Origin: Mauremys mutica
Lineage: Eukaryota; Chordata; Testudines; Geoemydidae
Length of the DNA: 64,000 nucleotides
Direction: 5' to 3'
NCBI RefSeq assembly: GCF_020497125.1
Contig: NC_059072.1
Location: 68,889,697-68,953,696, forward strand
Position 1 is the stretch's first letter. Every line of letters starts with the position of its first letter. Shown piece after piece: positions 11,131 through 23,715 of the stretch. The position numbers and the translations under genes are program-made. Under the pieces are notes generated by a model that made no database searches, was not told where the DNA came from, and saw only the letters and a list, made by a program, of their open reading frames with translations.

Positions 11131-14100
11131 TACATAGGAATCCCCCAAGTCAGAGTGTGGGTAACTGTCCACCCTGTAGATATCACAGTAAAATAACTGT
11201 AGAGGCTTTTGGGAAGAAGCCAGGTGGTGTGAGGAGGAACAGGATCCAAGCCTAGTGTGTCAGCAGGAGGATAACTTCTGTTTAAGTCCAAGAGATGTGT
11301 TCTGCTTGTGTGTATATGAGAAGTTTTTCTCATCCATGCACCTTACAATGCTTTCACTCTTCTTAGTCAGTGGCAGGAGGACAACGGAGGCCTCAGAAAA
11401 GTGTGTGTGTGTGTGTGTATAGATAGCTGCTCACCAGTCATAAGACATGGTAAGAAGTCTTTAGAGTTGTCCCCTTGCTCCCATCTCCCAGGAGGCTGAT
11501 GGTGAGGTGATGATAAAAGTCTCGTTACTCATTCTTCCATGCAGGGAATGAGTCTTCTGCACAGGGGCTGGAATCCCTAGTAAGGGATTCACCCCAACCT
11601 CTCATTTCCTACTGTGGTTTAATGTCCAAGTGGGAAGTCTCCCTTCTTTCCTGCAGAGATCAGGGTGACTGAGATGGGATGGACCTTTTAGTCTGAGAAC
11701 TGCCTTTCTGCCCCAGTTGCTGCCCTCCTGACTACTTCTCTTTTCACTAGCCAAGGGGGAAGGAAGAGAGGATGATCGGCAGGTCACCATGGTTATGTGT
11801 ATTATAGTGAAGAAATACATTTGCTATTGGAAGTATTGTTTAGAAAATACTGCAAAAACAGAGAGAAAATTATATAGCATGATGCAGGTAGTGTTCCTTG
11901 TCAGGGGCACCCACTGTTTATAATATTTGTCCATGCTGCAAGATGGTTTATTCCATGCTATTCTATGAAGCTTGTTTATACAGGGTTTTGGTTTAGTGTG
12001 TGTTTCTGCACAGTATGTATACAAATAATGCCAAGCCCAGTGTTTAGAGGAGTTTTTTAAAATTTTATTCTTCAATTTGCCTAGAAGCAGAACAAGAATT
12101 GTTTGAAGTGGAAATGGAGATTATATTTGCTGTACTCTGTCACAAGTGAGCAAAAGAAACTGGGAGAGTATAAAATGCTCTATTATTCAGGTGCTTTCAG
12201 TTATTTCCCCATAAAACCAAACCACTATAACTGAGTTATTTTCTGAATCAAAACATTGCCTACCTCTGTTCAAGTGAACTAGGAGCATCTCCAGCTTTTA
12301 TACCTCATATGATTGACTCTGTACATTTGAAAAGTATATTTAAGATAACACTTTAGGAAAGTAGTCAACTATCTAAGGGGATGGCTATCGTCAGTCTGAA
12401 GGATTCTAAACTGGTTTAGTCTACATGTAAATCAATATATCAGTTATGTTCTGCTAGCAATATAAAATACTTCATATATAAGCATTGTAATGCTTCTTTT
12501 CCATTTCATCCCATATCTCAATGGAAGATAAAATGCACTTAAAATGACCAGAGTTTGATATTTACTGTATGGGGGAATATGCCTATGAAAAATTCCTTCA
12601 GTTAGTTGCTATCACATTAAGGCTATAGACTAAAAGAGCCTTCCCCCTAGTTTGGTGCCTGTCTTCCTGAGCCCTGATAAACTAAGCCTGGGAGGTTAAG
12701 CTGCCATTGGGAAAAAGGTTTGTCAGTGCTGAACAGCAAAAACTGATTTCAATGATCTCCTGTCACACGCTAAAAGGGGATAGATTGTGACCACTAATTT
12801 TGCTTAATGGCAGCATGTGGCTTTCCTTGATGCTTTGCAGACTCTGTGGGGTACTTCATTGTTTTCTTGACATTTTGACAAATTTGACTTTAGAGTGCAG
12901 TTCTACTCTGAAAAGTGGCTCTGTAAAGTGGTATCATAATGTTCCATACTTGTCTCTCCATGGCTTCCAGAGCAAATGTGCTCCGTTGACCAGTAAAAAT
13001 GTTTTTCTAACTGCCAGTCCTGCAAACTTAACCTGAGATCTCAACATCAAGCTGAGATTTTACTTCTCATCACTAGTAATAGAGGCCATGAAAGTCAAAC
13101 TCCGCCCCCAGTGCTGCCAGTACTATGTGGTTGTCTTCAATTTATGCCTTCATTGTCATATACAGCATACACTTAATAGGGTTGCATAGGTGTATCCGAT
13201 TGGGCCTTTAAACAGAACTTGGCAAATAATTTGTGATTGGACAAGAAAGACTAAAGGTCATTCTGTCTTAGATGTGTTGGCTCTGCAGGCTTAACAGGAG
13301 CAAAAGATGGTAGAAGGTTACTTTCTTCCCTCAGGTAAGCAGACATGACTTGGAATACATGTGGGGAGAAGACCTGTTGATAAGAAAGTGCTTTTTATTT
13401 TTTTAACTGTTCAGAGAAGAACTGCACTTTAAGGTGCACACTGGTCTAACAGCAAGAGAAGTAAACTTGGCATCATTTGATTCTTCCCCCCCACCCCCCA
13501 GTTTTGATGGTTATCAGTGTTTGTTTAAGATTTCCCCCCTATTTTAAACTCTTTTATACAGTTGGGGAGGTAGGTAGGATTACAGTTAGGGCAGTGCTGA
13601 CAGCAGGGCTGCAGGGGGTTCCCTGGACAGCCAAAGGGCTAAGCCAAAGGGGCACAAGGTATGGGGGAGACTGCGGATTTCTTGGGCTGACAGAGCAGAG
13701 ACCCTGAGCAGGTAGGGTTACGCCTTGGCTGGTATTTGACTGGCCTGGCTGTTTTTTTAATGGACTTGCCAGTTGCCAGAAAAATAATTTAATCTGCCGG
13801 GTGTTTTTTTTTTTAACGTGGCTCTACAGATTGGCATCATCATCACAATACACTGTGATATCTCAGGTTAAAAAATGTCTGTATCCAGCTAAAGATGCTG
13901 CAGTGTTCCCACTTCTGCAGTTTAAATAAGAAAAGGATGTTCTCAATCTTATCTATGTGTGTTGTCTCTCTAGATACTCTAAGTGGCTGTTGAAGGTAGG
14001 CAGTGTTGCAGAGTTGTCTTGTGGTTTGGGGATTGGGATTGTGACCCACTTGCCTTGTGGGGTTTGGGTGTGGTTTTTTGCATTTCAAAGGTGGTAACCC

Positions 14101-14215
14101 TATGAGCGGGGTTGAGGAGAATGGATGAACCCCCACCCCGGGGAAGATGTCTTACTGTTGAACAGTTCTTGCCTGGGGGTGGGTTCCCCACCTGCCCCAC
14201 CCTGCTAACTAGTCA
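11131..14215. other. Unassigned DNA with one GT microsatellite
   Basis: No gene recognised. The only clear structure is the (GT)9 tract at 11401-11418. Towards 13500-14200 the sequence becomes G-rich and grades into the tandem repeat at 14216. Confidence 0.35.
11401..11418. repeat. (GT)9 microsatellite
   Basis: Nine uninterrupted GT units directly after an A run; a likely polymorphic marker. Confidence 0.95.
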
Positions 14216-15175
14216 ATGAGGAAGCAGGGCCGTGACTGTGGAGTTCCTGCAGGTCCCTGTGTGGCCACAGGACCAATGGATCCTTGCAGGCACAAGTTGC
14301 AGGGACAGCTGTGGGCCTGGCAGGGCATAGCAGATATTCTCCTTCTCATGGCCATGGCTAGCACTGAGGACACTGGCTGTGGGGCAGGATACCCTGCTGC
14401 TGGACGGCTCCTGCCCAGGGATGGAGTGGCTACCTCTGTGTCTGGAACACATGACTTCTTGCAGTAATGGCTGTGGGTCTTGGCTCTGCTGGATCAGGAC
14501 TGCAGCCTTCCCTGCATCTTGTGCCCACAGGGATTGGGTATCATTAGCCCCACTCACTCACCATCCAAGAGAGAGTGAGCCATCTCCGGGCAGGAAATGG
14601 TCAGCCCAGGGGTGGCTTCTTTCACAGCCGAGGCCTTGTCCTCCTCCTTGCAGACGTGGCTGGGGGTCTCTGCTCTGTTGGGCTAGGATAACCGAAGTGT
14701 CCCCCACACCAGTGCCTGCAGGGATTGTGTGACACCAGCCCTGTAGCTATGCAGGAAGCACTTGGCAGCTCAGCTGTTGTGGCTTTGGGCCAGCGACACC
14801 CACTCCCTACAGGCACAAGGTGCGGGAAGGTTGTGGTCCTGGCAGGGCACAGTACAGACCCCCGGCACTCCAAGTGGGTGAGAGAGCCCAGGTCTGTGAC
14901 AGCAGGGCTGCAGAAGGCTCCTGGAACTGCTGCAGGAGCCATTCAGCAGTGGGGTGGCCAGTTGCTGCAGGTTCCTCCTTGCACATCTTGGAAGGGAGGA
15001 AGTGGTCTCTGCTCTGCCCCAACAGGACTGCAGGAATCAGCTGTCACCAGCCCCCAGGCAATGCAGAGAGCACTCAGCAGCTCCACTGTCATGGATCCAC
15101 TCACTCATTGGGTGACAGCAGGGCTGATGAGGGCTCCCTGTGCTGCCTCAGGGTGGGTAACATTGGCTCCCTGAA
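14216..15175. repeat. Degenerate ~170-bp GC-rich tandem repeat, about five units
   Basis: A phrase of the form TCCTTGCAGnn...GTGG..TCTGCTCTG..GGCAGG recurs at roughly 14283, 14455, 14645, 14807 and 14976, a spacing of 160-190 bp. Each unit is followed by a GACACCAGCCC / TCACCAGCCCC block and a GCAGCTC...GTTGTGG / GTCATGG block, clearest at about 14733 and 15045. The repeat explains why five long frames are open on both strands (for example 14379-14732, 14725-15174, 14820-15293, minus 14213-14557). The frames disagree with each other and have no domains. It could be a relic satellite, an expanded minisatellite, or an LTR U3. Confidence 0.6.
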
Positions 15176-15363
15176 GCCATGCCAACTGTTACTGATTGAT
15201 ATTTTTTTGTTGTTGATTTCAGTGTCATTGGTTGTTGTGCTGCAATGCCAATCTGATGGAGAATATCCGTTTGAGAGTTGGAGGCAGTGGTGAGTATAGA
15301 ACCCAAATAGCAAAAGCTGGAGACTGCTTTGACAGTTTCATTATTCAAAGAGATTGGAGTCAC
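15148..15363 (-). pseudogene. Reverse transcriptase C-terminal remnant of a non-CR1 LINE
   Basis: The minus-strand frame contains a stretch reading ETVKAVSSFCYLGSILTTAS followed by decayed sequence with an ILHQIGIA segment. This resembles the region just after the RT palm in RTE-like or related LINEs, where F-CYLGS-x-T, an I-x-x-EI-x-RI-like segment and a K-x-F-x-L block follow one another. CR1 copies in this window carry a different motif at this point. Only about 50 recognisable residues remain and no catalytic motif. It overlaps the edge of the tandem repeat. Clade assignment is tentative. Confidence 0.45.
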
Positions 15364-15754
15364 AAGTCCTAGATTTGAATCCTGAACACTTGCAATATCA
15401 GGAGTTATATCAGTGTTGCCAATTCTAATGATCTGATTAGATTAGGTGTTTTGCCATATTTGGTATTTTTCATAAGGCCCCCAACAGCTGGAACCACACA
15501 ATTGCAAGAGAATCTTGGCTTTAATTTACTTCCCCCGCCTTGCTCTTATGGTTGTGGAGGAAAGCTTGAAAACATGGAGTGAGTGCACCATAAAGGCCCA
15601 TAAACTAGATGGCAACCTTCTCCCACCCACTCGGATATGTATTATTAAGTCTCATGATTTTTAATCAAGCTCATTTTTTGTAGGCCTGACATGGGATTTG
15701 AATGCTTGGGGTTGGCAGTACTGTTATTGCACACAAAGTAGAAGTAGCCAGGTA
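15364..15754. other. Unassigned DNA
   Basis: I recognise nothing in this interval between the RT remnant and the LTR-like sequence. Confidence 0.3.
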
Positions 15755-16409
15755 TGACAGGGTCCCCAGGGTGCAATCTGGGCTGCCTTTCACACTGTGA
15801 TGCTAATGTCAAGCTATAAACCTCTAATAGGCACTGCATAGCCATCCACAGGCAGGGACACACCCAATTGTGTTAAGTGAATGATCTCCCAGTCACTCAT
15901 GAACCATCAATAGGGAGGCTCCAGCCAATTCCCATCAGCTCCCCAGACTTGCACCCCAGAATTGTACTATATTGCGCTGGTCAGAAGCCTGGCCAGTGTA
16001 AACTCATTACTTAGTTTGCCACTTCCACATAGGAAAGTGGACATGCACCAGCCTTTAAGTTGAGCTGATATTTCCCAAGCACTTTAGACAAACTCACTGG
16101 TATAGATAAAACATTAAAATAAGTTTGTTTAACTAAATTAAAATATATTTTTCTGATTATAAGTGGTAGGCATAAAGGTCAGAGATAGTTACCGTAAGAA
16201 AATAAAAAAATAAACATTCATTCTATATCCTAAATCTTTAGTCTAAGCAAGAGTTGAATCAAACAGCTTTTGTCCCCCTGACAGATGGTAAAAGCAGATT
16301 ACAATTCCTCAATACATAGGCTGGAACTACCTTCCAGCTACTAGCCTAGGACCAAACTTCCCCAATTCAAAGTATTTGTCCTCCAGATGTTCTTCTGGGT
16401 ATGTGCCTG
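15755..16409 (-). repeat. LTR-like repeat B (minus), right end truncated
   Basis: It begins TGACAGGGTCCCCAGGGTGC, which would be the 3' end of a minus-strand LTR ending in CA. The interior matches a recollected turtle LTR family, including the AT-rich stretch near 16110-16230. It is replaced at about 16410 by LTR-like repeat A with no resumption that I can see beyond 17577. No coding region accompanies it. Boundaries rest on recollection of the family and terminal dinucleotides only. Confidence 0.45.
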
Positions 16410-17577
16410 TGACTGGAGTCCCAGGGGAGCCTCACTGAGATTGCTCAATGAAGGCAACTGCAAAGAATGGGCCAGACAATCCCCAAAACTGGTGGTTATT
16501 TCTAATACTTAGATTCATCAAACCAGCTTCTACAGTATCTTACTGGTTATCCAGAAGCCAAAACACAGTTCCCTGAAAGCAACCCAGCCTTGGGTATCCA
16601 CACAGGCAGCCAAGTCAAATATGATGAGGATCACTGATCTTGTTCATCATATATAAAGTTTTATCAATCCCAAAGGATCGGAAACATTACCCCCCAGGTA
16701 AAAGAATATTTCAGATCTTACCCAAACACATGCTTAAAGCCAATTCTTATTAACTAAACTAAGATTTATTCAAAAAGAAAAGATAGAGTATAGGTTAAAA
16801 GATCATTAAACATATATATGAATAAAGTTCTTAGGTCAGTTTCACAGTGCCAATGGTAAGCTTCAGTTCATAGACAGTTTACTAAAAACTTCAGAGAAAT
16901 ATAGACTATAATATTAATACAGCCCAGTTCCATCTAAAATTTAAAATAAATTCTAAATGTTAATACCTCCTTTTGATCTCTGAATCAATAGAATATAGTA
17001 AACAGACAGGAACCATCTGGTTACATTATTACTCTCTAACAATATATACGTAAACACAGACCAATACAATCACTGTCTTCCAGTTCTCTAACAATACAAG
17101 TCTACGTTTCAAAGCTCTAGTCTATCTAACATGGCTTTGAATAGTCCTAATTATCATTTATATACACTCTAATATATCTTTAAAGGATCATTTAGCCTGC
17201 AAGTTGCTTAACCCTTTGTGGCTCAGTGTCACAGTGTCTTCTCTGAGAAGTTTCTGGGATAGTGGATTGGGTATTGATGAGCCATTAATTGCATGTCTGG
17301 CTATCCATGACTACTCCTTTGTTGTAACTGAAAGGCTGGTTGTGGGTGTTCCCAGCCTCATAACGTATTTCAGTAACACATATACCAATATGTCATAATG
17401 TCACATGTAATGATAGCACATACAGTCCAACAGGATATTAATGTTCAAGAGACTCAGACTTTTAAAATGATACCTCACAAGGCATACTTTGTACAAAACA
17501 TATGAATTATATGGCAGTGGTGAATATGGTGGTTCTGGGGTACTACTTTGAGGTACAGAGTGTCACACCAGGGTATG
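16410..17577 (-). repeat. LTR-like repeat A, copy 1 (minus)
   Basis: This unit shares ordered blocks with 54164-55293: TGAC at the left end, a GGCAAnnTGCAA block, GGnCAGACAA, CCCCAAACTGGTGGTT, CCAGAAGCCAAA, AATCCCAAAGGATC, CAGATCnTACCCAAA and AGATTTATT. Both end in a CACA-type terminus (here GTGTCACA), giving TG...CA ends on the minus strand. The complement of AGATTTATT supplies AATAAA on the minus strand. Two dispersed copies of about 1.13-1.17 kb without coding sequence suggest solo LTRs. No target duplication is evident for this copy. Confidence 0.6.
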
Positions 17578-17675
17578 GTGAAACAATGCAGAGTCAGAGG
17601 ACAAGAACAAAAAGTGAATTCAGAAGAGGAAAAAGACCTAAACAACTCAAGGCTATGGTGTATGAGATTCTGTCT

Positions 17676-18118
17676 GTGGGCTTGTCTTCACAGCAGACGC
17701 TGTGCATGGGTTACCCACAGTAGCTGGAAACAGGTTAACAATAGCAGTTAAGACAATGCGGCATGGGCATGCTTAATACATGCTCAGGGCTCATGCCAGG
17801 CTTGTACTACCCACACTGAAGCCTCCACTGAAATGTCTTTACTGCTATTGTTATGTTTGCTAGTTGGATTGAAACTAGCCCATGAACAGCTTTTGCTGCG
17901 CAGTCATACCCTGCACACTACCGGCAGGGGCATAGGACTGAACGTGCCTAGTTTACATTATGGTAAAACTAGAGTATGTCTTCTCACCTATGTTTTTACA
18001 TTGGGATAACCGACACGAGACAGTTAGCCTGTGGGAAGAAACATGTCTACTCTTAGCAGTAAAGACAAAGTAGTCTCTCGCTGTAGTGTCTGTTGCCTAT
18101 TCTTGAAGACAGGCTCTG
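17676..18118. mobile_element. Probable hAT-like MITE
   Basis: The left end GGGCTTGTCTTCACAG and the complement of the right end (CAGAGCCTGTCTTCAAGAA) form an inverted repeat around the shared GTCTTCA. The size, 443 bp, and lack of coding suit a non-autonomous element. I could not align an 8-bp target duplication, so the exact ends are uncertain. Confidence 0.45.
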
Positions 18119-19685
18119 CAGTGTGAGGAAGATGGCTGCATTAAAGAGTTGTTGGATTTCTATTACAACATTGAATGAATGAGGTGAGACATTCCTGAGG
18201 GCTACAGTGAGTTAAAGAAAAAAAATTCTCGCCTCAACTGTTTTTCCAAGCAAATAGTTAATATCAGCCAATGGGCAAAGTAGCACCATTTTTGCCACAA
18301 TAAATAGATGTCAAGTCTTTGCCAACAGAAATATTTTCTCCCCTGGATGAACATTTTGAATATGAAACTGTTTCCACACAGAAATATTCTCCAAACAAAG
18401 GGTGGTTGTACATCTTTGGAACTAATTTTAGTATTAGAGACGGTATAGTTGATCAAACAGGAAATAAAATAAATATGGCTATTGTTTAGAAACATCTATC
18501 TTTGCCAACTGATAAATATACCCTGTTTATGCTAGTAGTTTTCCCATCTATTATTCTAATACACTGATTATTATGTAAACTATAGTTTTTGTTATGGAAA
18601 TGAAAGGTAAGATGACATTAAAATTCTATTAGTAGTAATAATAAATGATAATAGAATCTCCTGAGAGATATAGACGTCTTTGCATTAAAAAAGGTAAAAG
18701 GAGAATTCCATGTTTCCTTAGGAAAACTATAACAATTAATATGTTTGACAGAATAAGTCCATATAATTTATTTTCAGATGCATTGCACAAGACCTGAAGT
18801 GGTAGATATCCCCACTATATGTATCAGTATTAACTACACCTGATGTGAGGTGGCTTTCAGGCTGTCCCATTGGAAGGAAAAAACAAATGTTGTACTAGAT
18901 TTTCAAGTTTGCATTTGACATCTCTGCTACAGGTATATCAAGTGTGTGAATACCATACCATGAAAAGTTCATCCAATTTTTAGACTTATGAGTATACCGG
19001 TAATTAATATTTCAATACAAAGTGTCAAATTGCAAACCACCATTTTCATGAGGCAGTACTTTTGCCGCTACTGATATATTGCAGGTTAAATTTATATAAA
19101 TTAGCAATTTTATTTTGCTTGCAAAAATAAGCTTAAGAACTGAAAGAACAATGACCCTTTTGGGGGCTGTGTTTTAGAAGAGCAGGTGAGTGACTGGGGG
19201 TTTTTACAATTAGGTTTTCATGGGTGCAGAAGGGAAGATGGCATTATACCTCCTCCTCAGCATGAAAACTACTATTTTTGGGAGGGGACATTATCAACTA
19301 ACTGCAATATAATTATTTATTCATTATAAATAAAAGAACAATTTTAAACATCTTAATTTAAAATGTTGTACTGTAGCCAAACAAATAGCCAATGTAGCAT
19401 TCCAGTTAGCATTACATTGGACTTTCCCAGACTAAACCCCATGATTGCCTAAGGCTCTATTAATGATTTCTTCAAGAAGAACAGGACAATCATTGAGTCC
19501 TTGTTGATCTGACATGCTGCTTATATTTGTTTTCCAGTGCTGCAGAGTTATCACTGCTCCATTTTGACTTTGCCCCCCTTGATTTGCTCAACACAGACAA
19601 GCTCTTAAACCCCAGTTAGCACTTAAGTATCAGTTGTCTATGGTATTTAAGCTCCTGCTTAAGTGCTTTGCTAAATCAGAGACTT
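18119..19685. other. Unassigned AT-rich DNA
   Basis: No gene or repeat family recognised. The 97-codon minus frame at 18202-18495 has no domain and is probably chance. Confidence 0.35.
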
Positions 19686-19925
19686 AGGCCAGGTCTACAC
19701 TATAAACTCACTATAAACTCGCTCAGGGGTGTGAGAAATCTGCACCTCTGAGCGACGCAGTTATACAGCTCTAATCCCCAGTATAGACAGTGCTTTGATG
19801 ACAGGAGGGCTTCTCCCATTGACATAACTACTGCCTCTTGTGGAGATGGATTAACTGCGCCAATGGGAGAAGCTCTTCCATCAGCCTAGTAGCACCTTCA
19901 CTGAAGTGCTACAGCTTGGGTAACC
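19686..19925. mobile_element. Truncated fold-back hAT-like element (GTCTACACT family)
   Basis: It starts TAGGCCAGGTCTACACTA, a terminus I recognise from abundant turtle hAT MITEs. Internal arms (GAGCGACGCAGTTATACAG; CTTCTCCCATTGACAT with its partner CAATGGGAGAAGC) show the self-complementary layout of that family. The second terminal GTCTACACT is missing, so the copy is truncated near 19925. Confidence 0.6.
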
Positions 19926-20372
19926 ATATTGCAGGTTCCCAAAAAAGACACTGCCCTTATCTGTGCTTGGTTCACTAACTCTAGTCTTATCAGTTAGAGA
20001 AATTGTGGCTGATCATTGATGTCTGTGTTTCTTTCCAGAAACTGTCGCAGAGACTAGGGCTACATTATTAGTCCAGGAGCTCAAGGAACTTGTATTAGGG
20101 TCAAAGTAGTAAATGATCTCTCCCTCCTACACTGATGCAAAAATTGTATTCACAAAGACTCACAAAAATCCAATGAATATGGATTTTATTTGTTGTCTAA
20201 AACCTTAAGTAAAAGCAATATTCTGGCCTGGATTAGCCCCTCTTGTAGTAAAACCAAGGAAAATCCTTTCATTTCATTAGTGGGGCAATGTTTTCTTCCT
20301 CCATAAGTCACACACAGCTGCTTATAGCCCTGGAATCTCGCAACAAGGAACAAGTCTAATCAAAATACTGGA
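19926..20372. other. Unassigned DNA upstream of the CR1
   Basis: No promoter or CR1 5' UTR is recognisable. The CR1 downstream is 5'-truncated, so this is pre-insertion DNA. Confidence 0.35.
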
Positions 20373-22052
20373 TTGAAAGAAAATCAAGATAATTTTGTGT
20401 TAAGTAAACCTCCCCTCCGCCCCCAACACCAGGGCTACATCAACTGGATGGATACTAGACCAATAGGTCATACTGGTGGTACTGTGTCCCTACCAAATTG
20501 GGTAACAAAGGTGAGAGAAGCCAAACAGCAAAAATTAGGATGTTTGTTCACCAATGCGAGAAGCCTAGGTAACAAAATGGAGGAATTGGAGCTCCTGGTC
20601 CGAGAATTGAAACCGGATATCGTAGGAATAACCGAAACATGGTGGAATGGTAGTCATGACTGGAGTACAGGTATGGAAGGATATGTGCTGTTTAGGAAAG
20701 ACCGAAACAAAGGTAAAGGTGGGGGAGTAGCATTGTATGTCAATAATGAGGTAAACTGTAATGAAATAACTAGTAATGGAATGGATAATACGAAGTCTGT
20801 TTGGGCAATGGTCACATTAGGGAAGAAAACTACTAGAGCCTCCCCTGGGATAGTGATTGGGGTGTGCTATAGACCGCCGGGATCTAGCCTGGATATGGAT
20901 AGAGAACTCTTTAATGTTTTTAAGGAGGTAAATACTAATAGGAACTGTATGATCATGGGAGACTTTAACTTCCCGGATATAGATTGGGGAACAAATGCTT
21001 GTAATAATAATAGGGCTCAGCTTTTCCTAGACGTGATAGCTGATGAATTCCTTCATCAAGTAGTAGCTGAACCGACGAGGGGGGATGCCATTTTAGATTT
21101 GGTTTTGGTGAGTAGTGAGGACCTTGTTGAGGAAATGGTTGTAGGGGACAACCTTGGCTCGAGTGATCATGAGCTAATTCGGTTCAAAATAAATGGAAGG
21201 ATAAACAAAATTGCATCTGAAACTAAGGTTTACGATTTCAAAAGGGCTAACTTTACTAAATTAAGGCGACTAGTTAGGAAAGTGGATTGGACTAACATAT
21301 TTAGGGATCTAAAGGGGGAAGACGCCTGGGATTATTTCAGGTTGAAGTTGCAGGAGCTGTCAGAGGCCTGTATCCCGAGAAAGGGAAAACGGTCCTTAGG
21401 TAGCAGTTTTAGACCGAGCTGGATGAGCAAGCGTCTCAGAGGGGTGATTAAGAAAAAACAGAAAGCGTACAAGGAGTGGAAGATGGGAGGGATCAGCAAA
21501 GAAATCTACCTTATTGAGGTCAGAGGGTGTAGGGATGCAGTGAGAAAGGCCAAAAGCCGGGTAGAGATGGACCTTGCGAAGGGAATTAAAACCAATAGTA
21601 AAAGGTTTTTTTGCCATATAAATAGGAAGAAAATCAAGAAAGAAGAAGTGGGACCGCTTAATACTGTAAACGGAGTGGAGATTAAGGATAAGCTAGGCAT
21701 GGCACAATATCTAAACAAATATTTTGCCTCGGTCTTTACTGAGGCTAATGAAGGGCTTAGGAATAGTGGCAGAGTGACTGATGGGAATGAAGGTGCAGGG
21801 TTGGAAATTACAGTATCCGAGGTAGAAGCCAAACTTGAACAGCTTAACGGTAGTAAATCAGGCAGCTCGGATAATCTTCATCCTAGAATATTAAAGGAAT
21901 TGGCGAGTGAAATTGCAAGCCCGTTAGCGATAATTTTTAACGAATCTCTAAAAACGGGGGTTGTACCGTTTGACTGGAGATTAGCTAATATAGTTCCTAT
22001 TTTCAAGAAGGGGAAAAAAAGTGATCCGAAAACTACAGGCCTGTTAGTTTAA
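20373..22052 (+). pseudogene. CR1 ORF2 part 1: AP-like endonuclease and start of RT
   Basis: The 559-codon frame opens with TTG; the first ATG is at 20448 (residue 26), and CR1 homology starts near there. Endonuclease motifs occur in order with their usual active-site residues: TNARS (N61), ITETWW (E88), GVCYRPPG (Y166), GDFNFPDIDW (D197, N199) and SSDHELI (D265, H266). This domain nicks target DNA for target-primed reverse transcription. A basic linker (residues about 320-420) and the RT N-terminal SGSSDNLHPRILKEL and DWRLANIVPIFKKG blocks follow. The frame is lost just after SDPK, where an A run at 22029-22032 is one base short. Translation then ends at 22052. Confidence 0.92.
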
Positions 22053-22072
22053 CATCTGTAGTATGTAAAGTC

Positions 22073-23308
22073 ATGGAAAATATATTAAAGGAGAGAGTAG
22101 TTACGGACCTTGAGGTCAATGGCAATTGGGACAAATTACAACATGGTTTTACGAAAGGTAGATCGTGCCAAACCAACCCGATCTCCTTCTTTGAGAAAGT
22201 AACAGATTTTTTAGACAAGGGAAATGCGGTGGATCTAATATATCTTGATTTCAGTAAGGCATTTGATACAGTACCGCATGAAGAATTACTGGTTAAATTG
22301 GAAAAGATGGGGATCGAAATGAAAATCCAGAGGTGGATAAGGAACTGGTTAAAGGGGAGACTGCAGCGGGTCGTATTGAAAGGTGATCTGTCGGGTTGGA
22401 GGGAGGTTACCAGCGGAGTTCCTCAAGGTTCGGTTTTGGGTCCGATCTTATTCAATCTATTTATCACTGACCTTGGAACCAAAAGTAGGAGTGGGCTGAT
22501 AAAGTTTGCGGATGACACGAAGTTGGGAGGTATTGCCAATTCGGAGAAGGATCGGGATATCCTCCAGGGAGATTTGGATGACCTTGTAAACTGGAGTATT
22601 AGTAATAGGATGAAATTCAATAGTGAGAAGTGTAAGGTTATGCATTTAGGGATGACTAACAGGAATTTTAGTTATAAGCTGGGGACGCACCAGTTGGAAG
22701 TAACGGAAGAGGAGAAGGACCTCGGAGTCCTGGTTGATCGCAGGATGACTATGAGTCGGCAATGTGATGTGGCCGTTAAAAAAGCTAATGCGGTCTTGGG
22801 ATGCATTAGGCGAGGTATTTCTAGTAGAGATAAGGAGGTGCTAGTCCCATTATACAAGGTGTTGGTGAGACCTCATTTGGAGTACTGTGTGCAGTTTTGG
22901 TCTCCCATGTTTAAGAAGGATGAATTCAAACTGGAACGGGTACAAATAAGGGCCACTAGAATGATCCGAGGAATGGAAAGCCTGTCGTATGAAAGAAGAC
23001 TTGAGGAGCTCGGTTTGTTTTCCTTAACCAAAAGAAGGTTGAGAGGAGATATGATTGCTCTCTTTAAATATATCAGAGGGATAAATACCAGGGAGGGAGA
23101 GGAATTATTTCGGCTCAGTACTAATGTGGACATGAGAACAAATGGATATAAATTGGCAGTCGGGAAGTTTAGGCTTGAAATTAGACGAAGGTTTCTAACC
23201 ATCAGAGGAGTGAAATTCTGGAACAGCCTACCGAGGGAAACAGTGGGGACGAAGGACCTCTCTGGCTTTAAGATTAAGCTTGATAAGTTTATGGAGGGAA
23301 TGGTTTGA
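22073..23308 (+). pseudogene. CR1 ORF2 part 2: reverse transcriptase core and C-terminus
   Basis: This is the continuation of ORF2 in the next frame. RT motifs are complete: QHGFTKGRSCQTN (fingers), YLDFSKAFDTV (D59 of this frame), [14 protein letters not shown] (residues 114-127) and the catalytic FADDTKLGG (D147, D148). They are followed by the thumb region with VTEEEKDLGVLVD and the C-terminal [26 protein letters not shown] and KFWNSLPRE blocks. The frame is uninterrupted for 411 codons and ends in TGA at the normal ORF2 end. The ATG at 22073 is internal, since homology extends upstream to the frameshift. All catalytic residues are present, but as one protein the gene is broken. Confidence 0.92.
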
Positions 23309-23715
23309 TAGGATAACGTGATTTAGTCAATAGGTCAATAACGTGCGACCACTGATAATTAGTACCGAGGGTCAATGTTGGGATATTGAAAGTCTTTTTC
23401 CTGAGTGTCTGGCTGGAGAGTCTTGCCCGCATGCTCGGGGTTCAGCTGATCACCATATTTGGGGTCGGGAAGGAATTTTCGTCCAGGGTAGATTGGCAGT
23501 GGCCCTGGAGGTTTTTCACCTTCCTCCGCAGCATGGGGCAGGGGTCGCTTGCTGGAGGATTATCTGCTACTTGAAGTCTTTAAATCAGGATTTGGGGACT
23601 TCAACAGCTGAGTCAAGGGAGAGAATTATTTCAGGAGTGGGTGGGTCAGCTTTTGTGGCCTGCATCTTGCGGGAGGTCAGACTAGATGATCATAATGGTC
23701 CCTTCTGATCTTAAG

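Noticed and set aside
14213..15293. Five long overlapping open frames, up to 157 codons, on both strands
   Set aside because: They coincide with the degenerate GC-rich tandem repeat, disagree in frame from unit to unit, and show no domain.
23343..23708. 121-codon frame after CR1 ORF2
   Set aside because: It is the CR1 3' UTR, and the same region in the copies at 40.8-41.7 and 46.4-46.8 kb is not open.
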